A stretch of 64,000 nt of DNA. It comes from Thermoleophilia bacterium. GTDB lineage: Bacteria > Actinomycetota > Thermoleophilia > Gaiellales > Gaiellaceae. This document shows positions 46,587 through 54,767 of this stretch, one piece after another. Each line of letters begins with the position of its first letter. Within the stretch, counting starts at the first letter, position 1. Below the pieces are notes generated by a model, which did not search any database, was not told the DNA's origin, and saw only the letters and a list, made by a program, of their open reading frames with translations. Both the position numbers and the translations under genes were made by a program. The stretch spans positions 1 through 64,000 of the forward strand of contig JADGPD010000004.1 of the NCBI GenBank assembly GCA_017882615.1. The letters are read 5' to 3'.

Positions 46587-46628
46587 TCCACGTGGCCCCA
46601 CTTTACCCCACAACTTCCCACAACGCAA
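46587..46628 (-). promoter_or_regulatory. mraZ promoter overlapped by phased MraZ boxes
   Basis: Minus strand TTGCGT (46628-46623) - 17 bp - TAAAGT (46605-46600); GTGGG/GTGGA boxes at 46621-46617, 46611-46607, 46601-46597, 46591-46587 with 10-bp period. Confidence 0.7.
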
Positions 46629-46849
46629 CCAAAAATTCCCAAAAAACTCGCTCCGACCGCCACCCGCGCTTCGCTCCTGCGCCGAAACCGAATCGACAGC
46701 CCCGTGTGAGGTTTGGATCGGTTCTGCTTCACCGGGGTGCGGAAAGCCTGAGTAGGCTGAAACCGGGTGGTGGGCTTGGGGTGCCCCGGGCGAGATTCGC
46801 AAATAGCGCGAAACGAGATTCGCTCCAGTGCGCGCGGAAGAATCGGAAG

Positions 46850-47668
46850 TTAGCCGGGCAGCGTGAACTGGCGCTCGTACGGGCCGTTGCCGGTGAGCAC
46901 GGTTGCGCCGCAACGAGACGCGAGCCGAACGGCCTCGGCGACCGGCATCCCCGCGGCCAGGCCGTAGGTAAGCCCGGCAGCAAAGCAGTCGCCGCAGCCG
47001 TAGCTGTCGACGATCGGGTCCGGCGGCTCGACCGCGTCGTAGTGGCCTCCCGGCTCGAGCGTGCCGCCGGCCGCCCCCTCGGTGCGAACGACGAGGCGTG
47101 GCGGCGGATCGAGATCGCCTCGCTCATAGCGCTCCCCCGCGTCGGAGGCGCTGCCGACTATCGCGTCGAGCGCAACGCCGGCCTCCTGCAACACCTCGAG
47201 CGAGCGTGAGGCGGCGACCAGCACGCGCGCCTTACGGGCCTGGCGAACGGTCTCGGCGTCGCCGCTGACGAAATACACGCCGTCGGCGTGCTCGAGCTCG
47301 CTCCAGGGCAGATCCGGATCGTCGCCGCGCAGGGTCAACCTCTCCCCCACAACCGTGATCGTTCGCTCGCCGTCGTCGTCCACGAAGGTGACCCCGTAGC
47401 GCTGCGGCTGGTCGATCTCGTGGGCGATCACCTGGACGTGCTGCGCCTCGAGCTTTTCCCTCGCTTGGCGGCCGCGCTCGTCGGCGCCAAAGGTGGTGAA
47501 GATCATCGCGTCGCCTGCGAGATTCGCGAGTTGAACGGCAGCCACCGCGCCGCCACCGGCCGCATCCGCCCAGCCGCGACTGGCGTGCACTATCTCGCCC
47601 TGCGCGGGCACGCGGGAAACGTGCAGGAAATCGATCCACTCGACATGACCGACGACGGCGAGGCGCAC
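46850..47668 (-). CDS. PfkB/ribokinase family sugar kinase
   Basis: 272 aa; 'GGGAVAAVQLANLAG', catalytic 'VDSYGCGDCFAAGLTYGLAAG'. Confidence 0.85.
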   Translation of the reverse strand: MRLAVVGHVEWIDFLHVSRVPAQGEIVHASRGWADAAGGGAVAAVQLANLAGDAMIFTTFGADERGRQAREKLEAQHVQVIAHEIDQPQRYGVTFVDDDGERTITVVGERLTLRGDDPDLPWSELEHADGVYFVSGDAETVRQARKARVLVAASRSLEVLQEAGVALDAIVGSASDAGERYERGDLDPPPRLVVRTEGAAGGTLEPGGHYDAVEPPDPIVDSYGCGDCFAAGLTYGLAAGMPVAEAVRLASRCGATVLTGNGPYERQFTLPG

Positions 47669-47831
47669 AACGGAGAGCCTACCGGCTGAGGGAGAAATGC
47701 CCGCATCATCGAGCGGGCGTTCAAGCCGCCCGATCGCGGCGCCGAGAAACTGAGCGAGCCGGTAGCCACCCTCGCGATTATCGAAAGGCCAGCAGATCCC
47801 ACGAATCGGAAAACGCGCCCGCTGGATAGGA

Positions 47832-48401
47832 GTGGCCGCGCTGAGCGGTGCGCTGGCACTGCAGGCCGCGATCGTATTAACCGCCGCGCTGCGAGGTGGC
47901 TCTTCGTCCTACAACGGCTCCCGCTCGGTGCTTCTCTCGCATCAGCATCACTTCTCCGACGTGGCGGTGGTCGCGAGCCTGAACATCGCCTGGCTGGTGG
48001 CGATCTCGATGCTCGCCTGGCCAATCGCGCGGCTCTGGAGCTGGGGAATCCACGACACCTGGGATCGCCCGGGCGTGAACGCCGCCGCCCGCATCGTCTA
48101 CCCACTTGTCGCCGTCTGCCTGCTGATCGGGCTGTGGTGGGTCTTCTCGGAGCAGGCCCGCGCGCTCGACGCTCGACTCGTCTCACACTGGGCGCTGTTT
48201 GCCACACTCGTGCACGGAACGCCGGAGCTGGGCGGCTTGCTCCTTCCGCTCGCGGCGGCGGCGAGCTGCATTGTCGCGCCGGCCACCAAGCCGGGCCGCC
48301 TGCTTCTGCGGGCCGTCTTGGTGTCAATTCCGCTCGTTCTCGTCGCGGCGTTTGTCGAGGTCTACCTGACGCCGCATCTGCTTATCCCGCTGCAAGCTTG
48401 A
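47832..48401 (+). CDS. Membrane protein, possibly SpoIIM-like
   Basis: 189 aa, multiple TM segments; 'VHGTPELGGLLLPLAAAASCI...IPLVLVAAFVEVYLTPHLL' resembles the SpoIIM HGxxEL...IExxxTP pattern. Confidence 0.5.
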   Translation: MAALSGALALQAAIVLTAALRGGSSSYNGSRSVLLSHQHHFSDVAVVASLNIAWLVAISMLAWPIARLWSWGIHDTWDRPGVNAAARIVYPLVAVCLLIGLWWVFSEQARALDARLVSHWALFATLVHGTPELGGLLLPLAAAASCIVAPATKPGRLLLRAVLVSIPLVLVAAFVEVYLTPHLLIPLQA

Positions 48402-48451
48402 GCTTGGCGCCGCTCAGCCGGGCTTGCGCGACAACGGCTTGAAGTTGGAAC

Positions 48452-49660
48452 ATGGACGCTATGAGCAAGCCCGTCAGTGCGGTCGTCGCCGGTCACATCT
48501 GCCTGGACGTGATCCCCATTCTCGATCCCTTGACGGAGGATTCCTTCCGTGCGAACTTTCGCCCCGGCCGCTTGATCGAGGCCGGGGCCGCGCTGCTCTC
48601 GACCGGTGGGCCTGTGTCCAACGCCGGTCTCGCCCTGCACATCCTCGGAGTACCGACCAGGCTCGTCGCCAAAGTGGGCGCCGACCCCTTCGGGGGAATC
48701 GTCCGCGAGATCGTCGAGTCCTACGGGAGCGGACTCTCGGACGGGCTGAGAGTGGACGCCGCGACCTCGACTCCCTACTCGGTGATCATCAGCCCGCCCG
48801 GCGTCGATCGCCTCTTCCTGCACCACCCCGGAGCAGCCGGCTCCTTCGGTGCGGAGGACATCGATTTCGCGCTGCTCGAGCGCTCGACGCTCTTCCACTT
48901 CGGTTATCCGCCGCTAATGCAGCGTATGTATCGAGACGGCGGGCGCGAGCTGGTCGAGTTGTTCAAGCGGGCGCGGGCTACCGGAGTGACCACGTCGCTC
49001 GATATGAGCTATCCCGACCCGAGCTCGGAGAGCGGCCGGGTTGACTGGCGAGAAATCCTCGAAGCTGTGCTTCCTTTCGTCGACGTCTTCGCACCCAGCC
49101 TCGACGAGCTTCTGTTCATGCTGCGACGGCATCTTTTCGAGGAGCTGTCGCGGCAGCGGTTGCCGGAGGGCACGACCCAGCCAGCGCTTCTACACGAGCT
49201 CGGTGAGGAGTTGACAGAGCTTGGCGTAGGCATCGCAGCGATCAAGCTGGGCGAGCGCGGTCTCTATCTCAGAACGGGAACGCCGGAACGGATTGCCACC
49301 CTCGGCCGAGCCCGTCCTTCAGACCCGGGCGCCTGGGCCGAAAAGGAGCTATGGGCTCCGTGCTTCGAGGTCGACGTCGCCGGCACCACCGGAGCGGGAG
49401 ACGCGACCGTTGCCGGGCTGCTGGCCGCACTCCTGCGCGATCTCGACGCCGAGAGCGCACTCACAGCCGCGGTCGCCGTCGGGGCTTGCAATGTCGAAAG
49501 AACGGATGCACTGAGCGGCCTACGGAGCTGGGAGGAAACGCTCGCGCGAGTGCGCTCCGACTGGCGCCGCCTCCCGCTTGAGCTGGACGATCCCGACCGG
49601 CGATGGGACAGACGCAGCCAAGTCTGGGTCCGGAACTCTGAGGATGGCCGCGCGCGCTAG
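48452..49660 (+). CDS. PfkB family carbohydrate kinase
   Basis: 402 aa; 'GHICLDVIPIL', 'LLSTGGPVSNAGLALHILGVPTRLVAKVGADPFG', 'VAGTTGAGDATVAGLLAALL'. Confidence 0.88.
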   Translation: MDAMSKPVSAVVAGHICLDVIPILDPLTEDSFRANFRPGRLIEAGAALLSTGGPVSNAGLALHILGVPTRLVAKVGADPFGGIVREIVESYGSGLSDGLRVDAATSTPYSVIISPPGVDRLFLHHPGAAGSFGAEDIDFALLERSTLFHFGYPPLMQRMYRDGGRELVELFKRARATGVTTSLDMSYPDPSSESGRVDWREILEAVLPFVDVFAPSLDELLFMLRRHLFEELSRQRLPEGTTQPALLHELGEELTELGVGIAAIKLGERGLYLRTGTPERIATLGRARPSDPGAWAEKELWAPCFEVDVAGTTGAGDATVAGLLAALLRDLDAESALTAAVAVGACNVERTDALSGLRSWEETLARVRSDWRRLPLELDDPDRRWDRRSQVWVRNSEDGRAR

Positions 49661-49691
49661 AGTCGTTCCTATCGAATCGGGAGGGGGCACG

Positions 49692-50243
49692 ATGGCTATC
49701 CAGGTCGAAAACGAGCGCCGGGAAGAGACTTTCAAGGGGTTGCAAAGCAGGGAACAAGCATCTATACACACACCGCTCGGCCCGCTCGTAATCGAGGCGT
49801 CCGAGCGAGGACTGATGCACATCTACCTCGCCCCGTCGGGCGAAGAAGCGTCAGGACACGAGCCGGCGCCGGACAGCGTTCTCGCCGAAGCCGTTCGTCA
49901 GCTCGAGCAGTACTTCGCCGGCAGCCGTCGCGACTTCGATCTTCCGTTCGAGATCGAAGGGAGCGAGTTTGAGCGCCGCGTGCTCGAAGAGCTGGCCCAC
50001 GTCCCTTACGGCACAACCGTCAGCTACGGAGAGCTCGCGGCCATCGCCGGCTATCCGGGCGCGGCACGCGCCGTCGGTAGCGTGATGCGCAACAACCAGC
50101 TGATGATCGTTCTGCCCTGCCACCGCGTGATCGGCGCCGACGGGTCGCTCCGCGGCTACGGCGGACTCGGTTGCGGGCTCGACAACAAGCGCTGGCTGCT
50201 CGAGCTCGAGGGCGCCAGCCCTCAGCCGTCCAGCAGCCGGTAA
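49692..50243 (+). CDS. ogt: Methylated-DNA-[protein]-cysteine S-methyltransferase
   Basis: From ATG 49692; 'EFERRVLEELAHVPYGTTVSYGELAAIAGYPGAARAVGSVMRNNQLMIVLPCHRVIGADGSLRGYGGG'-type core with PCHRV active site. Confidence 0.93.
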   Translation: MAIQVENERREETFKGLQSREQASIHTPLGPLVIEASERGLMHIYLAPSGEEASGHEPAPDSVLAEAVRQLEQYFAGSRRDFDLPFEIEGSEFERRVLEELAHVPYGTTVSYGELAAIAGYPGAARAVGSVMRNNQLMIVLPCHRVIGADGSLRGYGGLGCGLDNKRWLLELEGASPQPSSSR

Positions 50244-50920
50244 CCCACTCCCCACTCGTTGATCACGAAGGGGCCCGCGCCGGGGCGCGCGAGCTTGCGG
50301 CGAAGGCGCGAAGCGTGCGAGTCGACCGTGCGCGTGCGCCCGATCGAGCGGAAGCCCCAGACCTCCCGAAGTAATTCCTCTTTCGAGAAGACGCGATGAG
50401 GCGCGCCGGCCAGCTTGACCAGCAGCTCGAATTCCTTGGCGGCGAGAAAGACGCGCTCGCCCGCCACCGTCACCCGGCGCGTCTGCCGATCGAGCTCGAT
50501 CTCGCCGGCGACCAGACGCTGGCGCGCGTCGGGAGCGGCGCGACGCAGCACGGCGCGGATTCGGGCGACCAGCTCCTGATGGTGGAAGGGCTGGGTCAGA
50601 TAGTCGTCGCAACCGCGCTCGAAGGCTTGAACCCGATCGACAGCATCCGAGTCGGTGCCGCCGAGCACGATCACCGGCACCTCGCGGTTCCAGCTCCGGC
50701 CCGGCTCGCCTTCGCGCAGGCGCCTGCAGAGCTCCGCGGCGGAGGCATCGGGTAGCTCGTTCCCGACCAGTACGAGATCGGGCAAGGCCTGCTCCGCCAG
50801 AGTCAACGCCTCGGCGCCGGCGCGGGCCTCGACCACCGCGAAGCCCGCGACCGAGAGCTGGCGCTCGAGCAGGCCGCGAAACTGGGGCTCTGGCTCGGCG
50901 AGAAGGACTGCTGCGCTCAT
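50222..50920 (-). CDS. OmpR/PhoB-type response regulator with degenerate receiver
   Basis: 232 aa; receiver fold 'PDLVLVGNELPDASAAEL...DDYLTQPFHHQELVARIRAVLRR', intact winged helix 'LAAKEFELLVKLAGAPHRVFSKEELLREVWGF...VDSHASRLRRKL...VGYRL'. Confidence 0.88.
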   Translation of the reverse strand: MSAAVLLAEPEPQFRGLLERQLSVAGFAVVEARAGAEALTLAEQALPDLVLVGNELPDASAAELCRRLREGEPGRSWNREVPVIVLGGTDSDAVDRVQAFERGCDDYLTQPFHHQELVARIRAVLRRAAPDARQRLVAGEIELDRQTRRVTVAGERVFLAAKEFELLVKLAGAPHRVFSKEELLREVWGFRSIGRTRTVDSHASRLRRKLARPGAGPFVINEWGVGYRLLDG

Positions 50921-51041
50921 GTAGGCGACGCTAACAGGTCGAGAAACGCGTGAATAGTGTCTCTTCCAGCCCTTTTTACGGCGGAATCGTGACGGGCTTT
51001 CCCCAACCGTCCGGCGCGGTCGAGGCGCGCCGAGACATCGT

Positions 51042-52709
51042 TCAGAGGCGTCCGGAGCGAATCACGCCCCAGAGCAACCAGAGACCGAGCACGCCCGAGA
51101 GCACGAAGCCGCCCACCGAGATGACGTTGACGCCGAGCGCCTTCGGGCCGGTGTGGGCAAAGATGCCGATCAGGCTCGAGCCGAGCAATCCGCCCATCAC
51201 GATGAAGGCGATCACGAGCCGGTTGAAGGCGACCGAGACCTGGTGGACCGCCTCCTCCAGGCCCTTGTGCACGAAGCCGATCTCGAGCCGCCCCTCGCGG
51301 GTCTGGGTGAGAACGCCGTGCAGAATGTCCGGCAGCTCGCGCCCGATCCGCACCAGCTCGACGCCGTCGCGGTGCGCACGCCGAACGACTCTTTCGGGAC
51401 TGAAGCGCCGGCGCACGAGATCGCGGGCGTAGGGCTTGGCGATCTCGAACACGTTGAAGTCGGGGGTCAGCTCGACCCCGACCGCCGCGAGAGTCGCCAG
51501 CGCCTTGTCGAGCAGGAGAAAGCGCGTCGGCAGTCTCAGATTGAGCGAGTAGATCATCGTGAAGACCTCTCTGATCACCTGCATCGGATCGATCTCGGCC
51601 AGGCTCGCTCCTTGGTAGCGGTAGTAGCTCTCGCGCAGCTCCAGCGCGAACTCCTGCTCGCGGGCGGGCGGACAGCGCACGCCCAGCTCGTAGAGGCGCT
51701 GCGGCAGCGCATCGACGTTCTCGACGGCGGCGTCGATGAACAGGCGGGTCAGCCGGCCCATGTCCTCGTCCGAGAGCCGTCCGACGATTCCGAAATCGAC
51801 CAGCCCGATCTCGTCCACGTTGCCCAGCACGAGGATGTTGGCCGGATGCGGATCGCCGTGGAAGGCGCCGTGCTTGAAGATCATCTCCATCCAGGTCTTG
51901 GCGGCCCTGTTGGCCAGTGTGCGCCGATCGTCGCTTGACAGTTCGTCGCCGAGATCGGCCAACTGCGTCCCCTCCAGGAACTCGAGCGTGAGCACACGCG
52001 AGCGCGTGTACGTCCAGTAGATGCGCGGGACGCGAACGTGCGAGTCAGAGGCAAACTGGCGCCGCAGCATGTCGGCGTTTCTGCCTTCCTGGTGGTAATC
52101 GAGCTCGCGGCGGATCGAGCGGGCGAACTCGTCAACCACGGCTCGCACGTCGACGAAGTCGAGGGCTCGCACGCGCTCCTTGAGAATACGAGCGGCCTGG
52201 TAGAGCAGGCTCAGATCCGACTCGATCTGCTCGGGCGCGCCCGGGCGCTGCACCTTGACGGCGACCGCGTGGCCGTTCGGCAGCACGGCTCTGTGCACCT
52301 GCCCGATCGAGGCCGCCGCCACCGGCTGTTCGTCGAACTCGAGGAAGAGTCGCTCCAGCGACTGGTCGAAGTCTTCCTGAATGACGCGCCGCACCTCGCT
52401 GAAGGCGAACGGCTTGACATCGTCTTGCAGTGCGCGCAACTCGCTGATCACGTCGGGCGGAAGCACGTCCGGTCGCATCGAGAGCAGCTGACCGAACTTG
52501 ACGAAGGTCGGGCCGAGCTCCTCGAGCATCGCGCGTAGATGCCGGCCTCGCTCCGAGACGACCGACTCGTCGAGGCGCAGCTTCCGTCGCCCGGGAATGA
52601 GGTCGCCAAGGTGGTGGCGGGCGAGCAGGTAGCCGAAGCCGTGCCGAACCGCGACCTGCGCGATCTCCGACAGGCGACCGAGATTGCTCGCGGTTGGATG
52701 CGCGGCCAT
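51042..52709 (-). CDS. ABC1/UbiB family atypical kinase
   Basis: 555 aa; 'LGPTFVKFGQLLSMRPDVLP', 'AAASIGQVHRAVLPNGHAVAVKVQRPG', 'FHGDPHPANILV', 'LVDFGIVGRL'. Confidence 0.92.
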   Translation of the reverse strand: MAAHPTASNLGRLSEIAQVAVRHGFGYLLARHHLGDLIPGRRKLRLDESVVSERGRHLRAMLEELGPTFVKFGQLLSMRPDVLPPDVISELRALQDDVKPFAFSEVRRVIQEDFDQSLERLFLEFDEQPVAAASIGQVHRAVLPNGHAVAVKVQRPGAPEQIESDLSLLYQAARILKERVRALDFVDVRAVVDEFARSIRRELDYHQEGRNADMLRRQFASDSHVRVPRIYWTYTRSRVLTLEFLEGTQLADLGDELSSDDRRTLANRAAKTWMEMIFKHGAFHGDPHPANILVLGNVDEIGLVDFGIVGRLSDEDMGRLTRLFIDAAVENVDALPQRLYELGVRCPPAREQEFALELRESYYRYQGASLAEIDPMQVIREVFTMIYSLNLRLPTRFLLLDKALATLAAVGVELTPDFNVFEIAKPYARDLVRRRFSPERVVRRAHRDGVELVRIGRELPDILHGVLTQTREGRLEIGFVHKGLEEAVHQVSVAFNRLVIAFIVMGGLLGSSLIGIFAHTGPKALGVNVISVGGFVLSGVLGLWLLWGVIRSGRL

Positions 52710-52743
52710 GCTGGCAGTTTGACAGGAAGAGCCGCGCGCATGC

Positions 52744-52765
52744 GACCAAAAAGAGCTTTTCGGTC
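52744..52765 (-). terminator. Possible terminator hairpin downstream of the MprF-like gene
   Basis: Minus strand GACCGAAAAGCTCTTTTTGGTC, near-perfect 22-bp inverted repeat with internal T run. Confidence 0.35.
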
Positions 52766-52815
52766 GGAAGACGCAGCCAGGATCGTCAAGCCCGAAGGCC
52801 TGGCGGAATGAAGCC

Positions 52816-54426
52816 TTAGGCCGATCCCGGCGATCGCTTGCGACCGGGCGAGCGCGGGGCCGCGATCAGCGATTCGGCGCGAAGGTACGCCAACCCGATC
52901 GCGGGCAGGTCGCTCAGGCGCTCCAGGCAGACGTATCGCGGTCGCCATTCCGGGTGGAACTTGTGGCTGAACGAGCTCAGGCGCTCGAGCTGGAAGACCG
53001 AGTCGAAACCGAGTAGCGTCCTGCGGGCCAGCCGGTAGCGCAGCCGCCCTTGCTCGTCGATGTTCAGCAGGCTGCGGAAGGCGCAGAAATTTAGCGACAG
53101 CTCGGGCACGCCGGCCTCCCGCGCCCAGGCCAGCGACTCGACGATCAGGAACTCGGAGATGCCGCCCGGGCCACCAGGCAGCCGCCTTTGTGTCGAGAGC
53201 GAGTAACCGCCGCCGGCAGGGCTGGGAACCAGATGCAGGAAAGCAATCGGCTCGTCGCCTCTGTCGAACGCCAGCGCCAGCAAGCTGCCGGGCGTGAACA
53301 GGTCGTCCATGGCCATCGAGAAGCCCCGCTCGCGCCGGCCGGCCAGCCAGGCGACCGAGATCTGCTCGATCCTCAGGCGCAGCTCGGCGTCGGCGTCCTT
53401 CACGCGCACCATGCGAAAGCTGATGCCGTCTCGCTCGGAGACTTTCCGCGCCGACTGGCGCACCTTCCGTATCGCGCGACCCTCCGTCGAGAAGAGCTCG
53501 GGGCGGATGAACGCCTCGTCGCCGATCTTGATTATCCGTCCCAACCCCTGCTCGCGGTAGAGGCTGAGCCGTTCGCGGTCGGCGCCGACCACGGCGACCC
53601 GCCAGCCGTTGTCGCGAGCACGCGCCACGAAGTCGGCCACGAGGCTCGCGAACTCGCTCTGCTTGCCCACCGGGTCACCGCTGATCAGCGCCGAGCTCCC
53701 GACCAGCCGATAGGCCAGAAACGAGTCGCCGCTGGACGAGAAGAAGAAGCTCTTGTCGCGCCGGAGAGTGAAGAACACGAGGCTGTCGTAGCCGAAGCTC
53801 TCGACCAGCTCTCTGGCCCGATGCCGTTCTTCCAGCGACTGGCTGACGTGCTCGGGGAAGGGGCCCAGCCAGAGTATGAGCGCGCGCAGCGTGAGCAGCA
53901 CCGCGATCGCGCTGATCAGATCGCCGACGCGATCGGGCATGCCACGCGTACCGAAAACGATGCCGAGTCCGACCATCGCCGTCACGGCAAGCAGGGTGCC
54001 GGCAACCGGGCGGCGGGCGGCCGGGTCACCGGGGGCGTCGAAATGGGAGCGGTAGCGTAGAAGCCCGATCACCAAGAGCAGGCTGATGATCGACTCCTCG
54101 AAGTCGAGGCCCTTCGCCAGATGGGCGATGGCGACTCCGATCACCGCGGCGAGCGCGAGCGTCCAGGCCCGCCGGCGCCCGCGCGCCAGCGAGCGCGAGA
54201 GAAGAAGCAGGGCCAGGCCAAAGGAGAGGACAAGCACCCGAGCCAGCTCAGGAAAGCCGGGTGGAAGGACGCTCCTGACGAGATTGGCGCGGTCGGCCAG
54301 CTCCGGGGTGAGAGCCGAGACGAGAGCGAGGACACCCACCAGCGCGGTGGCCGCGGCCAGCATCGACTCGACGCGAGGCCGGGGGAAACGCTTCGAGACG
54401 CTCGTCCTTACCCGGGTGGCGCTCAC
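52816..54426 (-). CDS. MprF-like membrane protein with C-terminal phosphatidylglycerol lysyltransferase-type (DUF2156) domain
   Basis: 536 aa; N-terminal TM segments, then 'FFTLRRDKSFFFSSSGDSFLAYRLVGSSALISGDPVG...VGADRERLSLYREQGL...SLSTQRRLPGGPGGISEFLIVES'. Confidence 0.8.
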   Translation of the reverse strand: MSATRVRTSVSKRFPRPRVESMLAAATALVGVLALVSALTPELADRANLVRSVLPPGFPELARVLVLSFGLALLLLSRSLARGRRRAWTLALAAVIGVAIAHLAKGLDFEESIISLLLVIGLLRYRSHFDAPGDPAARRPVAGTLLAVTAMVGLGIVFGTRGMPDRVGDLISAIAVLLTLRALILWLGPFPEHVSQSLEERHRARELVESFGYDSLVFFTLRRDKSFFFSSSGDSFLAYRLVGSSALISGDPVGKQSEFASLVADFVARARDNGWRVAVVGADRERLSLYREQGLGRIIKIGDEAFIRPELFSTEGRAIRKVRQSARKVSERDGISFRMVRVKDADAELRLRIEQISVAWLAGRRERGFSMAMDDLFTPGSLLALAFDRGDEPIAFLHLVPSPAGGGYSLSTQRRLPGGPGGISEFLIVESLAWAREAGVPELSLNFCAFRSLLNIDEQGRLRYRLARRTLLGFDSVFQLERLSSFSHKFHPEWRPRYVCLERLSDLPAIGLAYLRAESLIAAPRSPGRKRSPGSA

Positions 54427-54767
54427 GCCGAGTCGCTGTCGCGCTCGAGGAGGTGCAGACGGTGCTCGAGTTGAGCCACGCGTAGCTCCAGCTCGTCGGC
54501 TTCCTCGCGGGTCACCAGACCGAGCTCCCGCGCGAGAGCGCTTACGCGGGAGGCCGCCTGGCCGCCCACACGGGCCGCCTCTTCCCTCCAGCTCTCGACC
54601 TGTTCGCGCAGCAACTCGCGTACTTCGTCGACGCTGGCGACGTTGCTGCGAGCGGCAATGACCTCGGCCAGGGTGTCGATTCGATCGGCGGTCAGCGCGG
54701 CTACCCCGACGGCCGCCAGGGCCAACTCGGTGACGAGTTGCCGCGGGTTGCTAACGGGGCCGTCCAT
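54423..54767 (-). CDS. Small coiled-coil protein, phasin-like
   Basis: From ATG 54767: MDGPVSNPRQLVTELALAAVGVAALTADRIDTLAEVIA...LGLVTREEADELELRVAQLEHRLHLLE; pattern of PHA-synthesis-regulator phasins. Confidence 0.55.
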   Translation of the reverse strand: MDGPVSNPRQLVTELALAAVGVAALTADRIDTLAEVIAARSNVASVDEVRELLREQVESWREEAARVGGQAASRVSALARELGLVTREEADELELRVAQLEHRLHLLERDSDSA

